From UBA1181 sp045601045 (GTDB taxonomy: Bacteria; Bacteroidota; Bacteroidia; Bacteroidales; Paludibacteraceae), in the NCBI GenBank assembly GCA_045601045.1, contig JAZRZA010000073.1, positions 40,015 through 104,014 of the forward strand: DNA of 64,000 nucleotides. Reading direction: 5' to 3'. The notes beneath the pieces are model-generated. The model did no database searches, was not told the DNA's origin, and was given only the letters and a program-made list of their open reading frames with translations. Of the stretch, positions 14,500 through 23,222 are shown piece after piece. Every line of letters begins with the position of its first letter. The first letter of the stretch is position 1. Made by a program: the position numbers and the translations under genes.

Positions 14500-15942
14500 C
14501 TATTTCTCGAATAAGTCATCCAGCACTACTACGTTTTGAATCCTATCTGAGTGACTATTTCTGATAAGTCCGTATGTGGTGATAAGTGTTAGGTGGAGAC
14601 TGCTTTTTATTTTGCTTTCTGTTTGGAATACGGTTAGCTTGTTGCGTAGTTTCGCTTCGTAATCTTTGTCAACCACGAATTCACTGTCCACAAATTTCAT
14701 TTCGCAGACATTGATGGTGCGGTCCGCTCGTGCGATTAACATGTCGATTTGGGCGTTATTACCTTCACTGGTTCGAGAGTGCCACGGAGATATTTCAGTC
14801 TGAACTCCTGCAATGCCAAGTGCTTTCTTAATTTGCTGCGTATGCGAGAAACACAGATCCTCAAAAGCCAAACCTCTCCAAGCATTAAGCGCAGGTGATG
14901 TGAGATTGTCTTGCCAGAAAGATTCGTTTGTGGTAGTTTTCTTTGACTTGAAGTAACAATGGAATAGACAGAATGGGTCTATTAGTTTGTATTTGACATT
15001 TCTTGATGATTCTCCCCAATATGTATAGGGCAGTATAAAATCACTTACTTCCAGCACTTTTAACATGTTTGACAAACCACCGCCATAAGGAATGCCTGTT
15101 TGGTCTGAAATCTCTTTCCGGGAGAATCCCTCTCTGCGTTGTGATAATAAGGTCACTATTTTTTTGTAATCAGAGGCATTGGTAAAAAGGGATGTGAAAA
15201 GTCTGTCGAACTCATTAGCCAGTTTGCCATTTTTCCGAAATAAGATTTTATCGATATTTTGTGCAAGACTCAGCTCTTTTTCCATACAATCAATGTAATA
15301 TGGAATGCCTCCCAAAATCATGTACGCCTCTGCTTGTGATTGCCTATTAAGAGAGATGTTTTTGAATTCGTAGAATTGTTCACATTCGTAGAGCGAGAAT
15401 GGTTGAAGTTTTATTTCCCGCGTTGTACGGCCATACAATCCGCCGTGGTTGTTGATGAGATTGTCCGTTATCCATGCGGTGGAAGATCCGCATACTATTA
15501 GCATGATGTTTTCTCTTCCTGCGGCCCATCCGTTCCAAAAGTGCTCTAGTGCGGTGATAAATCCTGATCGGGGAGTATCCATCCATGGCATCTCGTCAAT
15601 GAAAACCACTTGGCGTTTCTCTTCTTTTTGTTGTTCCAAGAGTGAAATCAGCATATCAAACGCTTCAAACCAATCTTTTGGTTGAGGCCCTGATTCGGCT
15701 CCATAGCGCAGTAAGGAAGAGTGGAAACTTTGTAATTGCTTGTTGCTTAGACTTTTCCCTTCAAGTTCTATGGGAGATAAAGCTGTGTGGTAGAATGCGA
15801 ACTCTTGTTTGAAATATTCTCGGATTAGAAATGTCTTTCCAACTCGTCGTCTGCCGTACACGACTACAAATTCAGCCTTACCTGAATCATATATTCTTTG
15901 GAATTCAGCTAATTCCGATTCTCTTCCTATGATTTTTGCCAT
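14500..15942 (-). CDS. AAA/STAND-type ATPase with DUF234-like nuclease-fold C-terminus
   Basis: 480 residues. The ATPase domain (~1-230) opens with IIGRESELAEFQRIY and has Walker A GRRRVGKTFL and Walker B QVVFIDEMPWMD; the CGSSTAWI segment is the sensor. A winged-helix region (~255-300, FSRKEISDQTGIPYGGGLS) follows. The C-terminal ~130 residues (AWRGLAFEDLCF, then QIDMLIARADRTINVCEMKF) have the E..D..ExK layout of a PD-(D/E)XK nuclease fold, typical of DUF234-bearing archaeal/bacterial ATPases. These genes are abundant in Bacteroidales and their role is unclear. The gene is framed by 49-bp identical repeats and has a palindromic operator over its promoter, the same as the fic gene. Confidence 0.85.
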   Translation of the reverse strand: MAKIIGRESELAEFQRIYDSGKAEFVVVYGRRRVGKTFLIREYFKQEFAFYHTALSPIELEGKSLSNKQLQSFHSSLLRYGAESGPQPKDWFEAFDMLISLLEQQKEEKRQVVFIDEMPWMDTPRSGFITALEHFWNGWAAGRENIMLIVCGSSTAWITDNLINNHGGLYGRTTREIKLQPFSLYECEQFYEFKNISLNRQSQAEAYMILGGIPYYIDCMEKELSLAQNIDKILFRKNGKLANEFDRLFTSLFTNASDYKKIVTLLSQRREGFSRKEISDQTGIPYGGGLSNMLKVLEVSDFILPYTYWGESSRNVKYKLIDPFCLFHCYFKSKKTTTNESFWQDNLTSPALNAWRGLAFEDLCFSHTQQIKKALGIAGVQTEISPWHSRTSEGNNAQIDMLIARADRTINVCEMKFVDSEFVVDKDYEAKLRNKLTVFQTESKIKSSLHLTLITTYGLIRNSHSDRIQNVVVLDDLFEK

Positions 15943-15952
15943 GCTTTAATTT

Positions 15953-16002
15953 CACTAATTTGCCACAAATATATAAAAAATATGGTTAGTGGCAGAATAG
16001 TG
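15953..16002 (-). promoter_or_regulatory. 50-bp palindromic operator overlapping the ATPase promoter
   Basis: Arms CACTAATTTGCCAC (15953-15966) and GTGGCAGAATAGTG (15989-16002). The minus-strand -7 box TATATTTG (15966-15973) sits at the same offset as in the fic element. The right arm covers the -33 region and the ATG lies only 10 nt beyond the element, so binding would block both transcription and the start of the message. Confidence 0.65.
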
Positions 16003-16007
16003 CGTCG

Positions 16008-16056
16008 CTATTTTGCCACGAAAGCCATTACTACCCCATTTGTGGCAGAATAGCGA
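16008..16056. repeat. 49-bp repeat, right copy, abutting the CYTH gene stop codon
   Basis: Same 49 nt as 14451-14499. It ends directly at the TAA of the minus-strand CYTH gene (16057) and begins 5 nt after the ATPase operator. The two copies thus flank the ATPase gene and its operator as direct repeats. Confidence 0.85.
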
Positions 16057-16524
16057 TTATTTTTCCCACTTCGAAAATGGCATGTTCGCCAAATTCGAAT
16101 TGGTGTATCGTCTGTCGTGGGATACCTCCTCGCCGATCCAATCAGGTTTTTCAAAAGGCTGATCCTCCGATTTCAGTTCAATTTCGGCCACGACCAGTCC
16201 TTGGTTATCCCCCAAGAATTCATCCACCTCCCACACATTGCCCTCAAAAGGGATTTTGCACCGGTATTTCTCTACTGAAGGGGTTTTCGCTAAGGAAAAG
16301 AGCGCTTGCGCATCCTCCATCGGAATATCATATTCAATCTCAACACGGGAGATATTGTGGGATTTTCCCTTGATGGTCAGTTTGGCCTTGTCTCCTTCAA
16401 TGCGCACGCGTACTGTGTTTCCACCTGGTTCGTTGAGGTAGGCTTGGCGATAGTAAACAGGCTCTGCCAAACGTCTCCAATCATCGTTTTTCACCAAAAA
16501 CTTACGTTCTATCTCTATGTTCAT
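16057..16524 (-). CDS. CYTH-domain protein (inorganic triphosphatase-like)
   Basis: 155 residues. The N-terminal EIERKFLV is the ExExK signature of the CYTH tunnel fold; further alternating charged strands follow (TVRVRIEGDKAKLTIKG, SRVEIEYDIP, VVAEIELKSED), giving the ring of Arg/Lys and Glu that binds triphosphate and two metals. Bacterial stand-alone members of this size usually hydrolyse tripolyphosphate or nucleoside triphosphates. The promoter box (minus TAATTTTG at 16549-16556) is arranged back-to-back with that of the glycosyltransferase gene. The stop codon touches the 49-bp repeat. Confidence 0.85.
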   Translation of the reverse strand: MNIEIERKFLVKNDDWRRLAEPVYYRQAYLNEPGGNTVRVRIEGDKAKLTIKGKSHNISRVEIEYDIPMEDAQALFSLAKTPSVEKYRCKIPFEGNVWEVDEFLGDNQGLVVAEIELKSEDQPFEKPDWIGEEVSHDRRYTNSNLANMPFSKWEK

Positions 16525-16548
16525 ATCAATTCATGATTAATCAGTATG

Positions 16549-16588
16549 CAAAATTAAGATTTTTCGCCACTATTTTGTAACTTTGTAA
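16549..16588. promoter_or_regulatory. Back-to-back promoters of the CYTH and glycosyltransferase genes
   Basis: Minus-strand TAATTTTG (16549-16556) serves the CYTH gene. Plus-strand TAACTTTG (16578-16585), inside CCACTATTTTGTAACTTTGT (16567-16586), serves the glycosyltransferase. The latter block recurs before the phosphoethanolamine transferase gene at 55330-55351. Confidence 0.55.
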
Positions 16589-16609
16589 AATTAAAGATTT
16601 TAGGCGAAA

Positions 16610-17503
16610 ATGGAACTATCCATCTGCATACCCATATACAACCAGAATGTCACATCGCTTGTCAACGAGTTGCGAGCGCAGGCTTTGCGTGCTGATTGCG
16701 CCTTCGAGATTTTGTTGATGGACGATGCTTCCACCCGTTTTAAGGAGGCAAATAGCCGCTTGCATGATTTGGAGGGAGTGCGCTATATCGGTTTGCCTAA
16801 AAATGTGGGACGGTCTGCGATACGCAACAAATTGGCGGATGAGGCCTTCTACGATTATCTGCTCTTTATGGATTGCGATGTTCTGCCTTATAGTCCCGAT
16901 TTCTTGGAAAAATATATCCAAATGGATGGCCACGATGTGGTGGTGGGCGGTTACCGATACGAGGAACAACCCATATCAGATGCCTATACGCTCCGTTGGA
17001 AATATGGGAAGCGGCGAGAGGAGCGAAGCGCGGCCGTACGAAGCCGTAGGCCTAATGACTCATTTTCAACGTTTAATTTTCTTATCAAAAAATCGCTATT
17101 CAAGCAGGTGAGATTCGATGAATCATTGTGTGGCTACGGCCATGAGGACACCTTCTTCGGCATCACCCTCAAAGAGGCGGGCGTTCAGGTGACGCACATT
17201 GATAATCCATTGTTGCATCTTGGATATGATAATTCAGCGGTTTTTTTGGAGAAAAGCCACAATTCAGTCCAAAACTTATGGGCCATTTATGGCAAGGTGA
17301 AGGACAAAGACTCCTTTGCGGAGAGCGTGAAACTTTTACGCTATTTCAGATCTTTGGAACGCAGTGGGTTGGTTCCTCTCTTCGCGAAGATATTTCCGTA
17401 CGCGGAGAAGCTATTTCAATATAATTTGCTTGGCAAGTCGCCGAGTCTCCTCTTTTTTGATCTATATAAACTGGGTACGCTATGCGTCTGTTCAAGTCAC
17501 TGA
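16610..17503 (+). CDS. Family 2 glycosyltransferase
   Basis: 297 residues, GT-A fold. Seen: LSICIPIYNQNV at the N-terminus, the nucleotide-binding LLMDDAST, NVGRSAIRNKLA, the metal-binding DxD as FMDCDVLP, and CGYGHEDTFFG near residue 180, the acceptor-side motif found in chondroitin-polymerase/GalNAc-transferase-like members. No membrane span, so it is a cytoplasmic transferase for glycan or O-antigen building. Its last 22 nt overlap the start of the secreted peptidase gene. Confidence 0.88.
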   Translation: MELSICIPIYNQNVTSLVNELRAQALRADCAFEILLMDDASTRFKEANSRLHDLEGVRYIGLPKNVGRSAIRNKLADEAFYDYLLFMDCDVLPYSPDFLEKYIQMDGHDVVVGGYRYEEQPISDAYTLRWKYGKRREERSAAVRSRRPNDSFSTFNFLIKKSLFKQVRFDESLCGYGHEDTFFGITLKEAGVQVTHIDNPLLHLGYDNSAVFLEKSHNSVQNLWAIYGKVKDKDSFAESVKLLRYFRSLERSGLVPLFAKIFPYAEKLFQYNLLGKSPSLLFFDLYKLGTLCVCSSH

Positions 17504-19674
17504 TTATTTTGTTATTTTCCCTTTGCGCCATGGGGTTGAACGCGCAGATCAGCCACGGAGGATATCCTATGCCTGACGTGTTGGAGGGTGTCTCTCGATT
17601 GAGAAGGGGCGGCGAGGAGATCGTGCGTATGCCTCGTTTGGACACGGCCCAATGGGCTGGTGCGCAGGAACAGCGTAGTGTGCGTTGTGGCGGCGAGCGA
17701 TTCGCGTATACCTTCCCGGTGGATTTTACCCCAGTCAATTCAGGCATCACCCATTATCTGTCGGATGGTACGCAGGTGTGGCGTCTGCATATTGTTTCGG
17801 AAGGGGCCTATTCCCTCAACATTATCTTTGACGAATATGAGTTGAACGGAGCGTCTCAACTTTTCCTCTATTCCCCAGAGCGCAGCATGGTATTGGGATC
17901 ATTCACAGCGGAGAATAACTCACCGTCAGGTGTTTTGGCCACCGCGCCCGTAGAGGGGGACGAAGTGGTGGTGGAACTGATTACTCCGAAGGGCGTGGAG
18001 AACAGATTGAAGCTGGGAAGTGTCAACCATGATTACAAGGGTCTACGAAAGATGCCGGCGTGGGGTGCTGCCCAACCGTGTGAGATAGATGCGTGCAGCG
18101 TGGGTGGGCATGAATTGCAGATGCGCAGTTCGGTGCTCTATATTGTGGATGGTGCGGAATTCTGTTCGGGTAATATGGTAAACAATACCCGTAACGATTG
18201 TACCCCTTATATGATTACCTCCTCCCATTGCCTCTTTGATTATAGGGATAATTTCATAGCTGAAAAAGCGGTAAGAAGTGTATTTTTCTTTGATTACGAT
18301 AACCCACACTGTTGGGATCATGCGAAGGGTACTTTGGAGATGAGTGTGGCGGGAGCGGAAGTGGCCTTTTCCAATCTATCTTCGGATGCCCTGCTGCTTC
18401 GATTGAACGATCGTCCGCCGTTAGATTACAAAGTCTATTATGCGGGATGGAATGCCACGGACCAGGTGTCGGCTCCTTTCTACTGTCTCCATCATCCAGG
18501 TAGCGATGTGTTGAAGATCTCGGTAGAGCAGGATGAGGTGGTTTTGGGCTCTTTTGACTACTTGGGACTCTTTGAGGCGAACAAGCATTGGGTGGTGGAT
18601 AGATGGGAGATGGGTATCATGGAGGGAGGTTCCTCTGGTTCGGCGCTCTTCGATAGTGGTGACAAGGTGGTAGGTGCCCTTTCGGGTGGCGATACCAAGG
18701 AGTCTTGTAGTTGGCCTGGATATGATGCCTTTTGGTCGTTACACGAAACATGGAATGCGGGATTGGGGAAATTATTGGATCCCGATGGTACGGGAAGTCT
18801 TCATTGTGAAGGGATGGAAGCCAATGCTCAACCTTGCCGACGTATCACCAATTGGACTTCGGAGGATACGATCCATACGATGATTCCGAATGAGCAGAAT
18901 GCGGCGGGACACAATTGGAAGGGAATCGACGAGTATTCGGAACGTTTCCGTCTGGGGGCCGAGAAGTCGGTTTTGTACGGATTCCATTTTATGACCTATC
19001 AGGGTAGTTACGAAGCGGATCATCCGATTTATGTGCGTGTGTACGGAGGTGATTCGGTTCCCATGGAGTTGAAGTTGGAGGAGCCATTGGTCACTTTGAG
19101 CTATGAATATAAACGACGTGAGCAGGTGCCTAATTCGGTGGAGACCAAAGATTGGGCATTGAGGGATTGCTACTATCGTTTCGAGCAACCCATTATGGTG
19201 GATTCCATCTTCTTCATCGCGTTGAAGTTGGATAATGCCTCAACGCAATCTGTCGCTTTCGTGCATACGGAGGTTCGGGAAGATAAATCTAATAGTGCCT
19301 TTTTCAGAGGAGAGTTTGGTTGGCAATCGTTTGAAGCGAACCATCCCTATTATCCATATCCAACCTCTTTGTATATAGAACCAGAGATGCAGTTGGGTAG
19401 TAGTGTGATTTACGCGCCCGTATATGAGGCGGAACATCCGATGTCCTTCCTCTTGTCCAATCCAGTGGAGAATCGTTTGTCGGTGCGCTTGCCTGCCCAA
19501 GCGAAGTTACAGTCGTATGAGTTACGTACGCTTCGGGGAGATAGGGTGGAGACGAAGAATGTTTCGACAGAGGAGGATTATTTATCATTGGATATCAAAG
19601 GAGCCTCTGGAATTTATATTCTTCGTTTAATCTTCGATTCCCATGTGGAATCCATAAAAGTGATGAAGCGATGA
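17482..19674 (+). CDS. Secreted lysyl-endopeptidase-like serine protease with type IX sorting domain
   Basis: 730 residues. Signal peptide MRLFKSLIILLFSLCAMGLN then AQ. After a ~170-residue prodomain-like region comes a trypsin-fold domain with the triad His in ITSSHCLF (~248), Asp in SSDALLLRL (~302) and Ser in GGSSGSALFD (~385). The spacing and cysteine-rich context resemble lysyl endopeptidase (Achromobacter protease I type). The C-terminal ~75 residues (from NPVENRLSVRLPA to GIYILRLIFD and a final KVMKR) are a type A sorting domain of the type IX secretion system, so the enzyme should be exported and anchored on the cell surface. It overlaps the genes on both sides (22 nt and 4 nt), which places a surface protease inside a shikimate/folate gene series. 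Confidence 0.85.
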   Translation: MRLFKSLIILLFSLCAMGLNAQISHGGYPMPDVLEGVSRLRRGGEEIVRMPRLDTAQWAGAQEQRSVRCGGERFAYTFPVDFTPVNSGITHYLSDGTQVWRLHIVSEGAYSLNIIFDEYELNGASQLFLYSPERSMVLGSFTAENNSPSGVLATAPVEGDEVVVELITPKGVENRLKLGSVNHDYKGLRKMPAWGAAQPCEIDACSVGGHELQMRSSVLYIVDGAEFCSGNMVNNTRNDCTPYMITSSHCLFDYRDNFIAEKAVRSVFFFDYDNPHCWDHAKGTLEMSVAGAEVAFSNLSSDALLLRLNDRPPLDYKVYYAGWNATDQVSAPFYCLHHPGSDVLKISVEQDEVVLGSFDYLGLFEANKHWVVDRWEMGIMEGGSSGSALFDSGDKVVGALSGGDTKESCSWPGYDAFWSLHETWNAGLGKLLDPDGTGSLHCEGMEANAQPCRRITNWTSEDTIHTMIPNEQNAAGHNWKGIDEYSERFRLGAEKSVLYGFHFMTYQGSYEADHPIYVRVYGGDSVPMELKLEEPLVTLSYEYKRREQVPNSVETKDWALRDCYYRFEQPIMVDSIFFIALKLDNASTQSVAFVHTEVREDKSNSAFFRGEFGWQSFEANHPYYPYPTSLYIEPEMQLGSSVIYAPVYEAEHPMSFLLSNPVENRLSVRLPAQAKLQSYELRTLRGDRVETKNVSTEEDYLSLDIKGASGIYILRLIFDSHVESIKVMKR

Positions 19675-20201
19675 GCGAGAAGTCTGAATTGAGAAAATAT
19701 ATCAGGGAGAAGGTGAAAACCTTGTCCGACAAGGAGAAGCAGAAGCGTTCTGGGAAAGTTTGGTCCTCTATGGAAAGGAATCGTTATTTTCGCGATGCCA
19801 AGACCATTCTTATCTTTTGGTCTCTATCCGATGAGGTGGAGACGCATCAGTTTGTGGAGAAGTGGAGCAAAGAGAAGCGGATCCTCCTACCCGTTGTGGT
19901 TGGGGAGAATTTGGAACTTCGTCTTTACGAAGGAGCGGACCGGTTGCGGTTGGGCAGTTTCGACATTCAAGAGCCTGTGGGAGAATTGGTGTCGGACTAT
20001 AGTTCCATCGATTTGGTGATTGTGCCAGGCATGGCCTTTGACGCGGAGTGCCATCGACTGGGAAGGGGGAAGGGTTACTACGATCGATTGTTGCCCCAAA
20101 TAAAGGCGCATCGCATTGGGGTGTGTTTCCCTGAACAATTTGTTTTCAAGGTACCAAGTGATCCTTGGGACATTAATGTGCATGAAATAATATTTGATTA
20201 G
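19671..20201 (+). CDS. ygfA: 5-formyltetrahydrofolate cyclo-ligase
   Basis: 176 residues. The enzyme uses ATP to turn 5-formyl-THF into 5,10-methenyl-THF. Seen: basic N-terminus KSELRKYIREKVK, the PGMAFD segment and the active-site/phosphate loop RLGRGKGYYDRLL. Start overlaps the protease stop (ATGA), and aroB begins 2 nt after its stop, so expression is coupled. Confidence 0.93.
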   Translation: MSEKSELRKYIREKVKTLSDKEKQKRSGKVWSSMERNRYFRDAKTILIFWSLSDEVETHQFVEKWSKEKRILLPVVVGENLELRLYEGADRLRLGSFDIQEPVGELVSDYSSIDLVIVPGMAFDAECHRLGRGKGYYDRLLPQIKAHRIGVCFPEQFVFKVPSDPWDINVHEIIFD

Positions 20202-20203
20202 AT

Positions 20204-21265
20204 ATGAATAACGAGCAAGTTATCAAGTTGGGCAAATTGGAGACCATTTTGCCTGAAGAGTTGGGGAACCGTTCTAAGAGTTCCATTTTCGTGTTGGTGG
20301 ATGAAAACACCCAACGCCTCTGTCTGCCAAAGTTGGCTGGTATGGGCATCCCTGAAGATCATGTGATCTGCATCAAGGCGGGTGACGACAATAAAAGTTT
20401 GGAGGCGTTGGCCTCTGTTTGGCAACATTTGTGTAGCCATGGTGCTACCCGCAAATCTCTGATGATCAACTTGGGTGGTGGTATGGTGACTGATTTGGGA
20501 GGTTTCGCCGCTTCGACCTTCAAGCGCGGTATGGATTACATCAATATTCCTACCACTTTGTTGGGCACTATCGACGCCGCGGTAGGCGGTAAGACCGGTA
20601 TCAATTTCGGAGGATTGAAGAATGAGATCGGTGTGATCAACTCCTCTCAATCGGTTTTGATTGATGTGAACTTCCTCCGCACGTTGGACAAAGAGAACTT
20701 CCTCTCCGGTTATGCTGAGATGATCAAGCATGGTTTGATCTCCAACCGTGAGGTGTGGAACCATATCACCTCGTATGATTTGGATCATGTCGATTACGAC
20801 ACATTGCCTGCTTTGGTGGAGGAGTCCATCAATGTGAAGCGTGAGGTGGTGAAGGTGGATCCAACAGAGAAGGGTATCCGCAAGGCGTTGAACTTCGGTC
20901 ACACCGTGGGACACGCCTTCGAGAGTTACGCTATTCAACAGAATGACACCAAGTTGCATGGTTATGCGGTGGCTTGGGGTATGATTTCCGAATTGTATCT
21001 CTCCTACAAATTGGTAGGATTCCCTAAGGAGGAGTTCTATCAGGCGATTAACTTGATCAAGGAGAATTATGGATCGCTCTATATTACTTGCAAGGAGTAC
21101 GATTTGTTGTACGAATTGATGACGCACGACAAGAAGAATGAGGGAGACGGTCGTATTCTCTTCACCCTTTTGGGAGGTATCGGCGATATTCGAATCAATA
21201 CCTCCGTGGAGAAGAAGGAGATCTTCGAGTCGCTTGATTTTTATAGAGATACAATGGGTATGTAA
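20204..21265 (+). CDS. aroB: 3-dehydroquinate synthase
   Basis: 353 residues, full length. NAD- and Zn-dependent enzyme that cyclises DAHP to 3-dehydroquinate, step 2 of the shikimate pathway. Seen: NAD loop MINLGGGMVTDLGGFAA, IPTTLLGTIDAAVGGKTGIN, and metal ligands in LSGYAEMIKHG and LNFGHTVGHAFE. The next gene is aroA, a later step of the same pathway. Confidence 0.97.
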   Translation: MNNEQVIKLGKLETILPEELGNRSKSSIFVLVDENTQRLCLPKLAGMGIPEDHVICIKAGDDNKSLEALASVWQHLCSHGATRKSLMINLGGGMVTDLGGFAASTFKRGMDYINIPTTLLGTIDAAVGGKTGINFGGLKNEIGVINSSQSVLIDVNFLRTLDKENFLSGYAEMIKHGLISNREVWNHITSYDLDHVDYDTLPALVEESINVKREVVKVDPTEKGIRKALNFGHTVGHAFESYAIQQNDTKLHGYAVAWGMISELYLSYKLVGFPKEEFYQAINLIKENYGSLYITCKEYDLLYELMTHDKKNEGDGRILFTLLGGIGDIRINTSVEKKEIFESLDFYRDTMGM

Positions 21266-21291
21266 TATTTCAACAAAGAAAATTTACAGCT

Positions 21292-22521
21292 ATGATGTAT
21301 AAGATAAGCGCTCCGAAGCGTGATTTACAAGATAGAATATCTTTGCCCGCTTCCAAGAGTATCAGCAATCGCGCCCTGATCATGGGGGCTGTGGGACAAT
21401 TCGATCGTTCCATCCGAAACTTGGCGAAGTGTGACGATACCGATGTTTTGGTGCGTGCTTTGGATTCGAAAGGCAACCATTTTGATGTAGGAGCCGCTGG
21501 AACCTCCATGCGTTTTTCCACCGCCTACCTTGCTTCTAAACCAGGCGACTGGCATATTACGGGCAGCGAACGTATGAAGCAACGTCCAATCGGTGTCTTG
21601 GTGGAGGCTTTGCGTGCGTTAGGTGCAAAGATTGAATATGAGGAGAAGGAAGGCTTCCCGCCGTTGCACATTCAGGGAACCCAGTTGAAGGGCGGTCACA
21701 TTATCTTGGATGGTGGTGTGAGCAGCCAATATATATCGGCTATTCTAATGGTGGCCCCTACCATGAAGGAGGGATTGACCTTGGAGTTGTCTGGCAACAT
21801 TGTTTCTGTTCCGTATATCCGTATGACCTTGGGTATGATGCGCGAGATGGGTATCGAGTCGGAGTGGCAAGGCAACATCATCCAAGTAAAGCCTCAACAA
21901 TACCAAAAGAGTGATTATGTGGTTGAAGCGGATTGGTCCGCCTCCTCCTATTGGTATGAGATGGCTGCCCTTTCAAAGCAAGTGCAGATCCAGTTGCCCT
22001 ATTTGCGAAAGGTGAGTTTCCAAGGAGACAGCGCCGTGAGTCGTATCTTTGAACCATTGGGCATCACTACCACCTTCGAGGGGGAGGGCGTCACGTTAAA
22101 GCGTGGCGGATCAGTAATTGACCGTATGATCTATGACTTTGTGGAGCAGCCCGATTTAGCGCAGACCCTGGTGGTCACTTGCTGCGCTTTGGAGATTCCT
22201 TTCGAGTTTTCCGGGGTGCAATCTTTGAAGATCAAGGAGACCGACCGTATCGCCGCTTTGAAGAATGAGTGCGCCAAATTTGGCTATGTTTTGACCGAAC
22301 CTGCCGAGGGAAAATTGGCTTGGTTGGGTGAACGTTGCGAGCCGCAGGCCAACCCTATCGTGGAGACCTATGAGGATCACCGCATGGCAATGGCTTTCGC
22401 GCCGATGGCGATGGTGAAGGGTTCCGTGCTGATCAACCATCCGATGGTGGTGACCAAGTCCTATCCGGAGTTCTGGGAACACTTGAAGCAGGTGGGATTT
22501 GAGATTGAGGAGATTCTTTGA
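21292..22521 (+). CDS. aroA: 3-phosphoshikimate 1-carboxyvinyltransferase (EPSP synthase)
   Basis: 409 residues. Adds the enolpyruvyl group of PEP to shikimate-3-phosphate. Seen: LPASKSISNRALI (shikimate-phosphate lysine and serine), GAAGTSMRF in place of the usual NAGTAxR, RMKQRPIGVLVEALRALGA, KIKETDRIAALK and EDHRMAMAFA. The divergent GAAGTSM loop is worth noting, because this loop contacts PEP and the inhibitor glyphosate. It follows aroB by 26 nt. Confidence 0.95.
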   Translation: MMYKISAPKRDLQDRISLPASKSISNRALIMGAVGQFDRSIRNLAKCDDTDVLVRALDSKGNHFDVGAAGTSMRFSTAYLASKPGDWHITGSERMKQRPIGVLVEALRALGAKIEYEEKEGFPPLHIQGTQLKGGHIILDGGVSSQYISAILMVAPTMKEGLTLELSGNIVSVPYIRMTLGMMREMGIESEWQGNIIQVKPQQYQKSDYVVEADWSASSYWYEMAALSKQVQIQLPYLRKVSFQGDSAVSRIFEPLGITTTFEGEGVTLKRGGSVIDRMIYDFVEQPDLAQTLVVTCCALEIPFEFSGVQSLKIKETDRIAALKNECAKFGYVLTEPAEGKLAWLGERCEPQANPIVETYEDHRMAMAFAPMAMVKGSVLINHPMVVTKSYPEFWEHLKQVGFEIEEIL

Positions 22522-22541
22522 GAATAAAAGATTTGATAGAG

Positions 22542-23186
22542 ATGATAAAGGATTCAATAATCAAATTTAGGGTGTATCTGAATGAGATCTGCCGCAAACG
22601 GTTTATCGTTCCTTCTCTCCGTAAGAGATTGAAGAATCAGGATTTCACTTTGGTGACCAATAATTGCAACGGTGCTTTTATGCTTCATGATTTAGGATTA
22701 CGTTTTAACTCTCCGTTCGTCAATTTGTGGCTTGAATCGCATGATTTTGTGAAGTATTGTTCCAATATGGCGCATTATAGGGAGTGCGAGTTGCGATTTG
22801 CGGATCCTAACCAATATGGGGTGGATTATCCAGTGGGTCTATTGGATGATCTTGTCATATACTTTCAGCACTATGCATCCGAAGAGGAGGCGAAACAGAA
22901 ATGGACTGAGCGAAGTGCTCGTATGAGAGAAGATAATCTTCGTATTCTCTATACCGCTAAGGGAGGATGGAGTTATGAGGATGTGGTGGCGATTGATAAA
23001 TTGCCTTATGCAAAGAAGATTATGGTGAACAAACACTATCCAGAGATTAAATCCGCTGTTTACATTTCAGGATTTGACAAAGAGGAGGAGGTAGGCATTC
23101 TTTCCCGTTGGATACCTTTTCAATTCTGGGGACGTAGATATTACGACCAATTGGATTTCGTATCATTTTTTAATGGAGAGAAGTAG
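22542..23186 (+). CDS. DUF1919 family protein
   Basis: About 214 residues from ATG 22542. A TTG at 22518 that overlaps the aroA stop would add eight residues. Landmarks: FTLVTNNCNGAFMLHDLGL, FNSPFVNLWLE, YPVGLLDDLVIYFQHYAS and a C-terminal WIPFQFWGRRYYDQLDF. These are typical of DUF1919, a family found in exopolysaccharide and cell-surface glycan loci and suggested to act in sugar-residue modification. Its position after aroA and before a MATE exporter does not tell its substrate. Confidence 0.75.
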   Translation: MIKDSIIKFRVYLNEICRKRFIVPSLRKRLKNQDFTLVTNNCNGAFMLHDLGLRFNSPFVNLWLESHDFVKYCSNMAHYRECELRFADPNQYGVDYPVGLLDDLVIYFQHYASEEEAKQKWTERSARMREDNLRILYTAKGGWSYEDVVAIDKLPYAKKIMVNKHYPEIKSAVYISGFDKEEEVGILSRWIPFQFWGRRYYDQLDFVSFFNGEK

Positions 23187-23222
23187 ATCAAATAAGGTAC
23201 GTTGAGAAACGTCTAAAAAGGG

